Assembly: GCF_964059965.1 (NCBI RefSeq)
Contig: NZ_OZ060923.1
Coordinates: 806,001 to 870,000 of the forward strand
Direction of reading: 5' to 3'
Length of the DNA: 64,000 nt
From: Fukatsuia anoeciicola
GTDB taxonomy: Bacteria > Pseudomonadota > Gammaproteobacteria > Enterobacterales > Enterobacteriaceae
Part shown: in pieces, positions 1-10,015 of the stretch
Numbering within the stretch: position 1 is the first letter of the stretch
How the letters are laid out: each line of letters begins with the position of its first letter
The notes under the pieces: model-generated
What the model saw: only the letters and a program-made list of their open reading frames with translations
The model's database searches: none
What the model was told of the DNA's origin: nothing
Position numbers and translations under genes: made by a program

Positions 1-883
1 GTTGTAGATTTTCTTTAATACACTGTAATCGTTGTTTATTAATATCAATAGCTAATACTTGAGAATTAGGTGCTACTTCAAGAATATGAGTAGTTTTTCC
101 TCCTGGCGCCGCACATAAATCAAGAATTTTCTCACCATTTTGTGGATCAAGCAAGTAAACACACCCTTGTGCTGAGATATCTTGAATAGTAATCCAGCCA
201 AGTGTAAAACCAGGTAGTTTATTAACTGAGCAAGGTGCTATTAAACGAATTGCATCCTTATAGGATGGATGAGCGTATGCCTTAATTCCTACCTGTTGTA
301 ATAGTGCTAAATATTTACAACGAGATTGATGAAGCCTGTTTACTCGTAGCCACATGGGTGGTTTTTGATTATTTGCTATTAGGATTTGTTGCCATTGATG
401 TGGATAAGCTAGTTGAATACGGGTTAATAACCAGTTAGGATGTAAATAATAAATCTCATCTTTATTTATTTCTTCTATTTGTTTTAATAATTTAATCTGT
501 TTACGTTGAAATTGACGCAATACACCATTGATTAATTTTTTTAATTTTGGTTGTTTTAGTGTATTTACGGCAGAAACTGTTTCAAATAATGCTGCATGCG
601 CAGGGATTCTTGTATAAATTAACTGATAGATACCAATCATTAGCAAATAATGAAATACACGCTGCTTACCTATCATTGGATGTATCATTAATTGTTGAAT
701 ATAATATTCAAGTTTAGGTAAAATACGTAATGTACCATAACATAACTCTTGCAATAATGCACGATCTTTAACAGAGATATTTTGTTGTAAGTCTAGCAGT
801 ATAGTATTTAATGACTTCCCATGATCTAATACCTGACTAATTACATTAGCAGCAATACTACGCAGATTATAAGTATTTTTCAT
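1..883 (-). CDS. rsmB: 16S rRNA m5C967 methyltransferase RsmB, cut by the window edge
   Basis: RsmB (Sun/Fmu) methylates C967 of 16S rRNA with S-adenosylmethionine. About 294 codons from the ATG at 883 are present; the 3' part, including the catalytic cysteine region, lies outside the window. The N-terminal NusB-like RNA-binding domain is visible (start MKNTYNLRSIAANVI), followed by the Rossmann methyltransferase domain with the SAM-binding motif DLCAAPGGKTTHILE near residues 255-270. It directly follows fmt on the same strand with 14 bases between them, as in the E. coli def-fmt-rsmB operon. Identification is from family motifs and synteny; the frame is open throughout the visible part. Confidence 0.95.
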   Translation of the reverse strand, partial: MKNTYNLRSIAANVISQVLDHGKSLNTILLDLQQNISVKDRALLQELCYGTLRILPKLEYYIQQLMIHPMIGKQRVFHYLLMIGIYQLIYTRIPAHAALFETVSAVNTLKQPKLKKLINGVLRQFQRKQIKLLKQIEEINKDEIYYLHPNWLLTRIQLAYPHQWQQILIANNQKPPMWLRVNRLHQSRCKYLALLQQVGIKAYAHPSYKDAIRLIAPCSVNKLPGFTLGWITIQDISAQGCVYLLDPQNGEKILDLCAAPGGKTTHILEVAPNSQVLAIDINKQRLQCIKENLQ

Positions 884-897
884 AGTTAAAAAAATTA

Positions 898-1860
898 TTA
901 TTCAAGTTGATTTCCAATAGAAAACCATTCACGTCGAGAATTTAGGAAATTAGCAGCGGACATTACTTTTTTTCCTGCAGGTTGTAGTTGTGTAATATTA
1001 AGCACACCATTAGTAGTTATAATCTGAATGCCATTGCTATTAGCATTAATAACTGTACCATAATGGAGATTTAGTTGATTTATTTCAGGTAGTACTTCTG
1101 CTTTCCAAACCTTTATACGTTGTTGATTAATAGTAAAGTAACTAACAGGCCATGGATTAAATGCGCGAATACAACGTTCTAACTGGGAAGCAGAAAGTGA
1201 CCAGTTAAGTTTAGCCTCTTCTTTGCTAAGTTTTGCTGCATAAGTAACCTGTCTTTCATCTTGTTTTTCTCCCTGTATGTTATTGTTAAACTGTTTAAGT
1301 ATATTTAGTAATCCAATTGATCCTAATTTTGCTAGTTTAAGATATAAAGTAGCACTATTATCATTAGGTTGTATACTACAGGTAACCTTATATAACATGT
1401 TACCAGTATCTAGTCCAGTATCCATACGTATAATAGTAATACCACTTTCTTTATCACCAGCCCATAATGCACGCTGAATTGGAGCAGCACCACGCCAACG
1501 TGGTAATAATGAGCCGTGGACATTAATGCAACCTAAACGTGGCATAGTTAGTATTGCTGGTGGTAAAATTATACCATAAGCAACTACTACTATAATATCA
1601 ACCTGCCAACGAGCAACAAGATCAGAAATTAATTGCTGATCCTCTTTTAGGTGTAGTGATTTTAGTTGATATAAAGCAATATTATACTGTTGTGCTAATA
1701 CTTTTACAGGACTAGGTGTTAATCTATTTCCTCTACCAGCTAACCGATCAGGCTGAGTAAGTACACTAATAATTTGGTGCTTGGATCCTAGTAATGCACT
1801 AAGGTGATACGCTGCAAAATTAGGCGTTCCTGCAAAAATAATTTTTAAGGAATTACACAC
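898..1860 (-). CDS. fmt: Methionyl-tRNA formyltransferase
   Basis: Fmt formylates the methionine on initiator tRNA using 10-formyl-THF. The 320-residue protein has the family length. It begins with the Rossmann-type strand KIIFAGTPNFAAYHLSALL and carries the formyltransferase signature HGSLLPRWRGAAPIQRA near residues 115-131, with the conserved Asn-His-Asp catalytic set present (N113, H115 and D151 region by motif). The C-terminal OB-like domain is complete. Start is a GTG at 1860, with AGGAG seven bases upstream, which fixes the start. It lies 22 bases after def on the same strand and is followed by rsmB, so the three genes form one operon, as in E. coli. Confidence 0.97.
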   Translation of the reverse strand: MCNSLKIIFAGTPNFAAYHLSALLGSKHQIISVLTQPDRLAGRGNRLTPSPVKVLAQQYNIALYQLKSLHLKEDQQLISDLVARWQVDIIVVVAYGIILPPAILTMPRLGCINVHGSLLPRWRGAAPIQRALWAGDKESGITIIRMDTGLDTGNMLYKVTCSIQPNDNSATLYLKLAKLGSIGLLNILKQFNNNIQGEKQDERQVTYAAKLSKEEAKLNWSLSASQLERCIRAFNPWPVSYFTINQQRIKVWKAEVLPEINQLNLHYGTVINANSNGIQIITTNGVLNITQLQPAGKKVMSAANFLNSRREWFSIGNQLE

Positions 1861-1882
1861 TTAAATCTCCTAAATAAAACTT

Positions 1883-2422
1883 TTATTTACTTCGTGCTTT
1901 AAACTTTGCAATTTTATCTAATCTCTGACGAATACGCTGACGTTTAAGTGGTGATAAATAATCAATAAATAATTTACCTATTAGGTGATCTATCTCATGT
2001 TGAATGCAAATAGCTAATAAACCATGAGCTTCGAGATAAAATAACTCACCTTTAATATCTAACGCCTTAATCATTACCTTTTCAGCACGAGGTATAAGTG
2101 CGTATTGCCCAGGAATAGATAGACACCCTTCTTCAATACTAGTCTCACCACTAGTATGTAGTAACTTAGGATTAATTAAAACCCAAGATTGATTAGATGG
2201 TTTTATTACGTCATTTTCATAATGATCACTAATAATATTAATCGTAATAATCTGTTGGTGTATATTAACTTGTGTTGCTGCTAAACCAATGCCTTTTTTA
2301 TTATGCATAGTTTCAAACATATCATGCACAATACGCTGAATCCTATCATTTACTTTTTTAACTGGCTCTGCAATTATACGTAGTCGCTTGTCTGGAAAAC
2401 GTAATATTTCTAATACTGACAT
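1883..2422 (-). CDS. def: Peptide deformylase
   Basis: Def removes the N-formyl group from nascent proteins and is the functional counterpart of the fmt gene next door. The 179-residue frame has all three family motifs: GIGLAATQV near residue 44, EGCLSIPG near 98 with the metal-ligand Cys, and HEIDHL near 142 with the two metal-ligand His and the catalytic Glu. The protein is about ten residues longer than E. coli Def, through a small insertion before motif 2. ATG start at 2422; first gene of the def-fmt-rsmB operon. Upstream there is one kilobase with no gene, so its promoter must lie there, but I cannot point to it. Confidence 0.97.
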   Translation of the reverse strand: MSVLEILRFPDKRLRIIAEPVKKVNDRIQRIVHDMFETMHNKKGIGLAATQVNIHQQIITINIISDHYENDVIKPSNQSWVLINPKLLHTSGETSIEEGCLSIPGQYALIPRAEKVMIKALDIKGELFYLEAHGLLAICIQHEIDHLIGKLFIDYLSPLKRQRIRQRLDKIAKFKARSK

Positions 2423-3465
2423 AAATATTTAGATCTATACATGAAAAATGAAGGTATTTATTTATTATTTTAAATATTTTTATATTTAATTTCTAAATAC
2501 TTTTATATTTAATTAATATTATCACTTATTAGGCTTTTCAGAACCTAAAATTATACAAGAATATTAGTAAAGATTTATGTATAAAGGATATATGAAATAT
2601 AAAATAATAAAAGTGCTTAAAAAAGAAATTTCTTTGCTAGTTAGTATTTACATAATATATATAAAAAATATAAATAACTTTAATAAAAGGATAGGTATAA
2701 AAAAATAAACTAAAAATTAAAATTATAGTAAAAAGATTGCTATTAATAATCCTTAAGTGTATACGATAATATCGTATTTATTTTTTTGTTAGTTAAAGTT
2801 ATAAGATAAATAAGATATTATAAAATAATTAAATAAATATAAAATACACTAAAGCATCCTGCTTCTATATTATTTAGATATAAAGTTTTATAATAGAAAC
2901 TATATAAATTACTATGAAAATAAACTTAATCTATTGATTAATTAATATTTTTTAATAAAAATAATTATATAATGTAATGTTTATTATATTATTTTAGTTA
3001 TCAATTACTATATAGTTTGTCAATACTTTTTGGACTATAATTTATATTAGCATTAATATTAAAATAATTAAAAAACTTAATTATTAGATTTAGTATTCTT
3101 AAATTTTACTACTAATTGTATTAAATAGATATAGGTAAAAATATAATAGGTATAGATAAACTTATATAATATAATTAAAATTTTTATGTTTAATACGAAA
3201 CTAATATTTTTATATATTATATTAGATTTTTATCTATTAACTTAGTTTACTTGCTAATAGTGTTTAAAAAATTAAATTAAATTTTTATTATGTAAACTTA
3301 CTATTACTATTAATATAACTTTAAACTTAAATATAGTTTTATTAGATGCTATCTAAACTACTAACTAAATAAAATATTATTTTTAATAAGATTTTGTTTT
3401 TGTATAAAAAGATAATATTAATATAATAGGGCATAAGTATCTTTCTAAGAGAGTATTTATAATAG
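2423..3465. other. Gene-free AT-rich stretch
   Basis: No frame, tRNA or convincing gene remnant is visible in this kilobase. In E. coli dprA would be divergent from def here, but I could not follow a DprA register. The only recognisable content is a partial copy of dispersed repeat A around 2741-2835. Confidence 0.6.
2741..2835 (-). repeat. Partial copy of dispersed repeat A
   Basis: About 95 bases here match the inner part of the repeat-A copies at 49.7 kb and 52.7 kb: the landmarks TAATAATCCTTAA, a central TATC/GATA-rich run and GTTAG.TAAA..TATA occur in the same order and spacing. It is a diverged fragment with neither end preserved. Confidence 0.5.
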
Positions 3466-4236
3466 TTAAGTGCGTAAACCATAACCACGATTAATCAAAT
3501 ACCAAATAAAAGTATAAAGTATAGTAATAAAAATAACTAATACCGCAATAGTAATATTAAGTGACATTTCAGCAATACCAAGGAAACTATAATGAAAACC
3601 ATTAATTATATATATAATTGGATCTAGTTTAGAAATTACTTGCCAGAAAGGTGGTAATAATATTAATGAATAGAAGACGCCCCCTAAATAAGTTAGTGGG
3701 GTAATAACAAAAGTACGCATTAAGCTAATATCATCAAAAGTTTTAGCAAATACAGCATTTAATAAACCACCTAGAGAAAATAAAATTGTGGTTAATAGTG
3801 AAGTTAAAACTAATATTAGCCAGGAATATACTTGTAATGGCACAAAAAATAAAGAGATTAGTGTTACTAATATACCAACAATAATGCCACGTATTATTCC
3901 TCCTCCAATATAACCAATAATAATGATACATGTTGGCACAGGTGCTATAAGAAGTTCTTCAATATTGCGTTGATATTTATCATTAAAGAATGATGCGGCA
4001 ACATTTGCATAAGCATTTGTAATAACTGCCATCATAATTAACCCTGGTACAATAAATTGCATGTAATTAACACCACCCATTTTACCAATCCTTGGACCAA
4101 TTAGACTGCCGAAAATAATAAAATAAAGTAATGTAGTAATAATCGGCGGTATAAGTGTTTGAATCCAGATACGACTAAAACGCGTAATTTCTTTAATCCA
4201 AATACTTTGTAATGCAATCCAATATAAGTGAATCAT
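3466..4236 (-). CDS. yadH: ABC-2 type transporter permease YadH
   Basis: Inner-membrane permease of an ABC exporter of unknown substrate. The 256-residue protein has the length of E. coli YadH and about six hydrophobic segments (first near residues 22-45, last near 230-250), with the ABC-2 family region around SFFNDKYQRNIEELLIAP near residues 83-100. The adjacent yadG supplies the ATPase; the two genes are on the same strand 19 bases apart, in the order ATPase then permease. ATG start at 4236. Retaining this uncharacterised exporter in such an eroded genome suggests that it is useful, but the substrate cannot be read from the sequence. Confidence 0.93.
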   Translation of the reverse strand: MIHLYWIALQSIWIKEITRFSRIWIQTLIPPIITTLLYFIIFGSLIGPRIGKMGGVNYMQFIVPGLIMMAVITNAYANVAASFFNDKYQRNIEELLIAPVPTCIIIIGYIGGGIIRGIIVGILVTLISLFFVPLQVYSWLILVLTSLLTTILFSLGGLLNAVFAKTFDDISLMRTFVITPLTYLGGVFYSLILLPPFWQVISKLDPIIYIINGFHYSFLGIAEMSLNITIAVLVIFITILYTFIWYLINRGYGLRT

Positions 4237-4255
4237 ATTGTTTCTCCTATTTCTT

Positions 4256-5173
4256 TTATTTATCAGAATTATTAAGTAAGTTAACGAATAGTTGTTCTAA
4301 GCGGTTTGTTTTATTACGCATACTTTGTATCTGAATACCTTGCAAGTTAAGTTGACTAAATAAACTATTTAATCCTTGTTCACGTTCAACATTAACTTCT
4401 AATGTAGAAGCATCCTGTAAATAAAAGTGATAACCTACTAATTTTGGTAGTGGACTTTTAGGTGCTAAATCAAAAATAAATGTTTCTGATTTTAATTTAT
4501 TTAATAATTTCTTTACTGAAGTATTTTCTACTAATTTTCCATCTTGGATAATACCAATATTACGGCACAGTATTTCTGCTTCTTCTAAATAATGCGTTGT
4601 CAAGATAATAGTTGTTCCTTTATCATTAAGTTCTTTTAGAAAGCTCCATATAGTACGTCGTAATTCAATATCTACTCCAGCAGTTGGTTCATCTAAGATT
4701 AATAACTTAGGTTTGTGTATGAGTGCACGAGCAATCATTAAACGACGTTTCATTCCGCCTGATAAATAGATAGCACGTTCATTACGTTTTTGCCAAAGAT
4801 CTAGATATCTAAGATATTTTACTGCTCTTATTTTAGCTTGTTTTCGAGTTACACCATAATAACCGGCTTGAGTCATAATAATTTGTAGCACAGTTTCAAA
4901 TGGATTAAAATTAAACTCCTGTGGTACTAATCCAAGTTGATATTTAGCATAAACAGGATTTTTATCAATATCATAGCCAAATACTTGTATTTTACCTGTT
5001 GTTTTATTAATTAGAGAACTAATTATACCAATAGTTGTAGATTTACCAGCTCCGTTTGGGCCAAGTAAAGCATAAAAATCTCCTGCTGTAACTTGTAAAT
5101 TTATACCTTGTAGTGCTTGTACTTCTCCTGAGTATATTTTTGTAAGTTGGGATAGTTCTAGTGCGTAAATCAT
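4256..5173 (-). CDS. yadG: ABC transporter ATP-binding protein YadG
   Basis: ATPase subunit that pairs with the YadH permease encoded just downstream. The 305-residue protein has Walker A GPNGAGKST near residue 39, a Q-loop region LVPQEFNF near 86, the ABC signature LSGGMKRR near 138, Walker B LLILDEPTAGVD near 158 and the switch histidine in TTHYLEEAE near 193. Length is that of E. coli YadG (308). ATG start at 5173. The 5' flank carries a 56-bp perfect palindrome (5217-5272) only 44 bases upstream of the start codon, which must sit in or next to the yadG promoter or leader. Confidence 0.95.
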   Translation of the reverse strand: MIYALELSQLTKIYSGEVQALQGINLQVTAGDFYALLGPNGAGKSTTIGIISSLINKTTGKIQVFGYDIDKNPVYAKYQLGLVPQEFNFNPFETVLQIIMTQAGYYGVTRKQAKIRAVKYLRYLDLWQKRNERAIYLSGGMKRRLMIARALIHKPKLLILDEPTAGVDIELRRTIWSFLKELNDKGTTIILTTHYLEEAEILCRNIGIIQDGKLVENTSVKKLLNKLKSETFIFDLAPKSPLPKLVGYHFYLQDASTLEVNVEREQGLNSLFSQLNLQGIQIQSMRNKTNRLEQLFVNLLNNSDK

Positions 5174-5216
5174 AAAAAGACCTTATTTAATAAATATTTA
5201 TTGTCTTTTAACTATG

Positions 5217-5272
5217 TTACAATAGGGGTTTTATAGCTTGATTTAAATCAAGCTATAAAACCCCTATTGTAA
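5217..5272. repeat. 56-bp perfect palindrome upstream of yadG
   Basis: Two 28-base arms meet at ATTT/AAAT (centre between 5244 and 5245) with no mismatch and no loop. The arms contain the run AGGGG/CCCCT, unusually G+C rich for this intergenic DNA. As RNA it would form a very long stem, but no U-tract follows on either strand, so it is not a standard intrinsic terminator. Confidence 0.95.
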
Positions 5273-5335
5273 AATTTAATCTTGAGAAATAAGTATAGAG
5301 GAAATAAGTAGGACAGTATTAAAATACTAACTCAA

Positions 5336-5855
5336 TTTTTAATATTGCATCTTAAATATTCTAGTGCTTATAAAATATATATTATTTATAATAATAAACA
5401 TTACTTTGTAATACTTTAGATATCTAGTCTTAGACTATTCTAAATATGGAAAATTAGGTATGAAAAATATTATTATTAACATTAATAATTAAAAGTATTA
5501 ATAATTAATACTATCTCTTAAAGAGATCTAATAAATTATTACATACTCTAATTACTAAAACGTAAATTATAGAGTTTATACTAAAGTTTTATAATAAAAT
5601 TTATTATACTTTAATGTATAATAAATATTCTGAATACCTTTACTAGATGTTAAGTACTCTATAATAATAAACGTTAGAATAGTTTTCTATACTAAGTAAT
5701 AACACTACTATATTATTTAGTAGTAATTTTATTAGATACTAAGTAATATTTAATTAATTTAACTTACTACTTAAGATTAGTATTTCTTATGCTAAATTAT
5801 ATCATGTTTATATATACTAGAGTTTATTTTCTTTAATGACTAATAGATATTAACT
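5336..5855 (+). repeat. Dispersed repeat B, copy 1
   Basis: Starts around ATTGCATCTTAAATATTCTA and shares a long collinear, diverged match with copy 2 at 46.9 kb: same order of TGCTAGATGTTAAGTA-like, TTAGTAATAATTTTATTA-like and TTTAACTTACTACTT blocks. It fills most of the gap between yadG and prfC. No translatable frame is preserved in it. Similarity is recognised by eye; percent identity was not computed. Confidence 0.7.
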
Positions 5856-6033
5856 AAATTTTTTTATTTTCTAGTATTTTTATTACTTTATATTTTATAA
5901 AACTCTTTATTTATAAGACTTTTACTAATTATCTTATATAAAAACTAGTCTCCAATAAAGCTATTATATTTAATAATATTATTTACGATACACTGTAAAA
6001 TTAACTCTAATCTATATTAAAAGATTTAAATCA

Positions 6034-7623
6034 ATGTTAAGCACTGCAATTCAACAACATATTTCTCGTAGAAGAACGTTCGCTATAATTTCACACCCTG
6101 ATGCAGGAAAAACTACTATTACTGAAAAGATGTTATTATTTGGACAAGTAATCCAGACCGCAGGCGCAGTAAAAGGACGAGGTTCTAGTAATTATGCTAA
6201 ATCTGATTGGATGGAAATGGAAAAACAACGTGGTATTTCAATTACAACCTCAGTAATACAATTTTCTTATCGTAATTATTTATTAAATTTACTTGATACA
6301 CCTGGACATAAAGATTTTTCTGAAGATACCTACCGTACATTAACTGCTGTCGATTGTTGTTTAATGGTAATTGATGCAGTTAAAGGAGTTGAAGATCGCA
6401 CCCGTAAGTTAATAGAAGTAACTCGATTACATAATACGCCAATTTTAACCTTTATAAATAAATTAGATCTGGATACCCAGGATATTATAGAAATATTAGA
6501 TGAAATTGAACAAAAACTAAATATTGCTTGTGTACCAATTACCTGGCCTATTGGATGCGGTAAGTTATTTAAAGGCATTTATCATCTTTATAAAGATGAA
6601 ATTTATCTATATCAGAAAGGTCAAGGTCATACTATTCAGCAAGTACATCTTATAAAAGGATTATATAATCCAGAATTAGATGCAATAACAGGAGCTGATT
6701 TATCAGATCAGTTACGTACAGAAGTAAGTCTTGTACAGGAAGCATTATCTAGATTTTCTCATTCTAATTTTTTATCAGGTAGTCTAACACCAGTATTTTT
6801 TGGTACGGCTCTAGGTAATTTTGGTATTAATCATATATTGGATGGACTTATTACCTGGGCGCCTGCACCCATGCCACGTCAAACTAATATAAGACAAGTC
6901 TTTGCTACTGAAGAAAAATTTACTGGTTTTATATTTAAAATTCAAGCTAATATGGACCCTAAACACCGAGATCGTGTAGCTTTTATGCGCATCGTTTCTG
7001 GTTATTATAAAAAAGGGATAAAACTATATCATGTACGTATTAAAAAAGAAGTGATAATTTCCGAAGCACTTAATTTTATAGCAGACAATCGTACTCAGGT
7101 TAAAGAAGCGTTCGCAGGTGATATTATTGGAATACATAATTATGGTATTATCCAGATTGGTGATACTTTTACTCAAGGTGAAGAAATAAAATTTACTGGT
7201 ATTCCGAATTTTGCTCCTGAACTATTTCGTCGTATTAGGTTACGTGATTCACTTAAACAAAAACAACTTTTAAAAGGTTTAATACAGCTTTCAGAAGAAG
7301 GTGCAGTACAAATATTTCGTCCTATTATGAATAATGATTTGATAATCGGTGTAATGGGATTGCTACAATTTGATGTAGTTGCTACGCGACTAAAAAATGA
7401 ATATAAAGTTGAAGCAGCATATGAATCAATCAATATTGCTACTGCTCGTTGGATAGAGTGTAATAACATAAAAAAATTTGCAGAATTTAAATATAAGAAT
7501 GAACAGAATTTAGCTTGGGACAAAAGGGGTAATCTCAGTTATATCGCACCAACAATGATTAATCTTGACCTTATGCAAAAGCGTTACCCAGAAATAATAT
7601 TCTCTAAAATACATGAAAATTAA
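6034..7623 (+). CDS. prfC: Peptide chain release factor 3
   Basis: RF3 is the GTPase that recycles RF1/RF2 from the ribosome after termination. The 529-residue product has the exact E. coli length. G1 is SHPDAGKTTITEK near residue 21, the switch II/G3 motif is DTPGHKDFSEDTY near 88, and G4 is NKLD near 142. Domains II and III follow, and the C-terminus ending at KIHEN is complete. ATG start at 6034, chosen because it matches the family N-terminus; the ribosome-binding site is weak. It stands alone, with repeat B upstream and repeat A downstream. RF3 is often dispensable, so its survival is mildly notable. Confidence 0.97.
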   Translation: MLSTAIQQHISRRRTFAIISHPDAGKTTITEKMLLFGQVIQTAGAVKGRGSSNYAKSDWMEMEKQRGISITTSVIQFSYRNYLLNLLDTPGHKDFSEDTYRTLTAVDCCLMVIDAVKGVEDRTRKLIEVTRLHNTPILTFINKLDLDTQDIIEILDEIEQKLNIACVPITWPIGCGKLFKGIYHLYKDEIYLYQKGQGHTIQQVHLIKGLYNPELDAITGADLSDQLRTEVSLVQEALSRFSHSNFLSGSLTPVFFGTALGNFGINHILDGLITWAPAPMPRQTNIRQVFATEEKFTGFIFKIQANMDPKHRDRVAFMRIVSGYYKKGIKLYHVRIKKEVIISEALNFIADNRTQVKEAFAGDIIGIHNYGIIQIGDTFTQGEEIKFTGIPNFAPELFRRIRLRDSLKQKQLLKGLIQLSEEGAVQIFRPIMNNDLIIGVMGLLQFDVVATRLKNEYKVEAAYESINIATARWIECNNIKKFAEFKYKNEQNLAWDKRGNLSYIAPTMINLDLMQKRYPEIIFSKIHEN

Positions 7624-7770
7624 TAATAATTAATTAAGATTAAATACTGATAGATTTTTATAAATCTTAAATATTTATACCAATAAATATATATTTATAA
7701 AATTTTTAATTATCTAATGTATACCTGTACTATAGAATTATTATAAGGAGTTTAATTTTACAATAATCAC

Positions 7771-8093
7771 TATATAGTTTTATATTACTACAATTAGATT
7801 ATATCTTAATTTAAACTATTATCTATTTTAGTAATAATCTAATATAATTTTAGATTATTTAATTATACTAATAGTATTTTTACTTAACACATACTAAGTA
7901 AATAACTTATTATTAAGTTATCTTTTAGTATTAAAGAATCTACTTTATTTTTTAAGTAACATTAAGTTTAAATAAATTTTACTAGTCCTAAGTAATCTAT
8001 ATCTATTACTATTTTAATTATAAGATATATTTATACATAAAGCCCTTGAGTAATCTAAAATTATAATATCTTTTATTAATAAAAGTTACGTAC
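7771..8093 (+). repeat. Dispersed repeat A, copy 1 (left half)
   Basis: Collinear with the first half of the 24.7-kb copy, from TTACTACAATTAGATTATAT through CATAAAGCCCTTGAGTAAT to CTTTTATTAATAAAA, then it diverges. The remainder of the prfC-gpsA gap (7624-8350) shows no gene; a near-perfect hairpin lies at about 8129-8156. Confidence 0.75.
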
Positions 8094-8350
8094 AAAATAA
8101 TATAATAGTATTATCTTTCTAATTTTCTATAACTTTATTTAAATTAAGTTATAGATTTATATTATCTTTTATTTTAAAATATAATAAAATAATAGCACTT
8201 CATTAGAAAAAATTCTAAAAAATAGTTTTAATAAATTAATAAAGATTAGTCTATTTATATTAAAAATAATATAAACTTATTATATAAATTAGCTATAAAA
8301 AATTAAGAAAAATAACAAGTTAAAGCAAATATTAAAAATAACTTTAAGAT

Positions 8351-9346
8351 TTAACAATTCTCTAATAAAGTAGACGCAGCTTCACTTGCTTTTTTATTAC
8401 AGTATAATATTTGATAAATTTGTTTTATAATTGGCATATTGACAGCATAACGGTTTGCTAAAGTTGATACTTCCTGAGTATTACGATATCCTTCAACTAA
8501 CTGATTAATTTTTTTTTGTGCTTGTTGTATGCTACAACCTTGGCCAATTTCAATACCAAAACGACGGTTACGGGATTGATTATCTGTACAAGTAAGAACT
8601 AAATCACCTAATCCAGACATGCCCATAAATGTAGCCGCATCAGCTCCTAAAGCAGTACCTAAATGAATCATTTCAGTTAAGCCTCTAGTAATTAAAGCAG
8701 CACGGGCATTAGCTCCAAAACCAAGACCATCAGATATACCTACACCAATAGCTATAACATTTTTTACTACACCACCAAGTTGTACTCCAATAATATCGGT
8801 ACTACTATATACAAGTAAACTTTTCTCGCAATAAAATAATCGCTCTAAATCTTGGCGAAAACTATTATCTTTAGAAGCTAATGTAATAGCTGTTGGTAGT
8901 CCAGCAGCTAGCTCTTTCGCAAAAGTAGGGCCAGAAATAATTGCCAAAGGCACAAATTTACCAACAACCTCCTGCGCTACTTGCTGTAATAAATATCCCC
9001 TTTCATTTTCTAATCCTTTGCTTGCCCATACAATACGTGTATTAACATGTAAGTGTGGTTGTAATTGTTTTAGCACATTTTTAAAACAGTGACTGGGAAC
9101 TACAACTAATATATCACGACTACCATTAAGCGCCTGAGATAAATTACTTTCTAGTAACAAATTTTCAGGAAAAAAAACATTAGGTAATAAAGCATGATTA
9201 TAACGAACACGCTGTAATTCCTGAATATGTGAGGCATTACGTCCCCATAATACCACCTTATGACCATTACGTGCTAAAACTATCGCTAATGCAGTGCCAT
9301 AAGATCCAGCACCAATAACCGTCATTGAAATATTATTCTTATTCAT
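8351..9346 (-). CDS. gpsA: Glycerol-3-phosphate dehydrogenase [NAD(P)+]
   Basis: GpsA reduces dihydroxyacetone phosphate to sn-glycerol 3-phosphate, the backbone used by PlsB, which is also encoded in this window. The 331-residue frame has the nucleotide-binding motif GAGSYGTALAIVLARNGH near residues 12-29. The substrate-binding and catalytic region is GVVKNVIAIGVGISDGLGFG near 190-210, containing the catalytic Lys. The end CNKKASEAASTLLENC is slightly shorter than in E. coli (339). ATG at 9346. In E. coli it follows yibN-grxC-secB; the same order is kept here, with secB reduced to a remnant between gpsA and yibN. Confidence 0.97.
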   Translation of the reverse strand: MNKNNISMTVIGAGSYGTALAIVLARNGHKVVLWGRNASHIQELQRVRYNHALLPNVFFPENLLLESNLSQALNGSRDILVVVPSHCFKNVLKQLQPHLHVNTRIVWASKGLENERGYLLQQVAQEVVGKFVPLAIISGPTFAKELAAGLPTAITLASKDNSFRQDLERLFYCEKSLLVYSSTDIIGVQLGGVVKNVIAIGVGISDGLGFGANARAALITRGLTEMIHLGTALGADAATFMGMSGLGDLVLTCTDNQSRNRRFGIEIGQGCSIQQAQKKINQLVEGYRNTQEVSTLANRYAVNMPIIKQIYQILYCNKKASEAASTLLENC

Positions 9347-9374
9347 TAAGTATCCTGATAAAATTTAGCATTTT

Positions 9375-9868
9375 AATCTTTAGCTTTATTTTTGCTTTTT
9401 ATGCCAAGAAATCTATATAAAATATTAAAGTTAACTAGCGCTAAATAGAGTAGATAAAGGTTACACAAGTAATCAAATTCATAATGTACTTATATGCATA
9501 AGGAAACACTATGTTTAAATAATAAACATACAAATAAAGTTCTAGCAACTTAGTAGTTACTTCACTAAAAGGATACCCATTACTTGACTTTACAGATAAA
9601 AATAATTTTTACATCTTTCTTTTATTAGTTTTTATTTTTCTTATTTATATTATTATTTATTTTTATTATTTTACCTAAATTTAGAGACTTTATTATCATG
9701 CATAACACTACTCTAAATACTTATTTTCTAATATAATGTTTTATCTGATAATAATAATTTTATGTAATATGTATCAAGTTCAATACTTACTATTAGTAAC
9801 TACTATTACTGAAAAATCTACGTTGTATGAAAGATTTTGAAAAAAATATTTTCAATATAAATACATTA
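9375..9868 (-). pseudogene. secB: secB remnant (export chaperone)
   Basis: The 0.67-kb gap between yibN and gpsA, where E. coli has grxC-secB, still carries a SecB register on the minus strand. One frame reads YLYVYYLNIVFPYAYKYI, then IYSI, TLIFYIDFLA, matching the SecB stretch around LGAYCPNILFPYARECI to NFDALFMNYL. Before it, after a frameshift, FYL*SQVMGILLVK matches FLCEVQQGGIFSIAG. A weaker N-terminal match FQNLSYNVDFSVI lies near 9840-9810. Several stops and at least one frameshift make it non-functional. I could not find grxC in the roughly 150 bases left. Confidence 0.8.
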
Positions 9869-10015
9869 AATATAGAATACTATATCTATCTTACTTTATG
9901 CTAATATTTATACAAATACCTTTAATTAAATATTTCAAAGGATAGTAATTATATTAATATACTACTATTATCTTATTGTAATAATAATGCAAATTTCATC
10001 TATTTTCTATTTATC

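Noticed and set aside
5217..5272. The 56-bp palindrome as a simple intrinsic terminator
   Set aside because: No U-tract on either side and no loop; it lies upstream of yadG, not after an intact gene.
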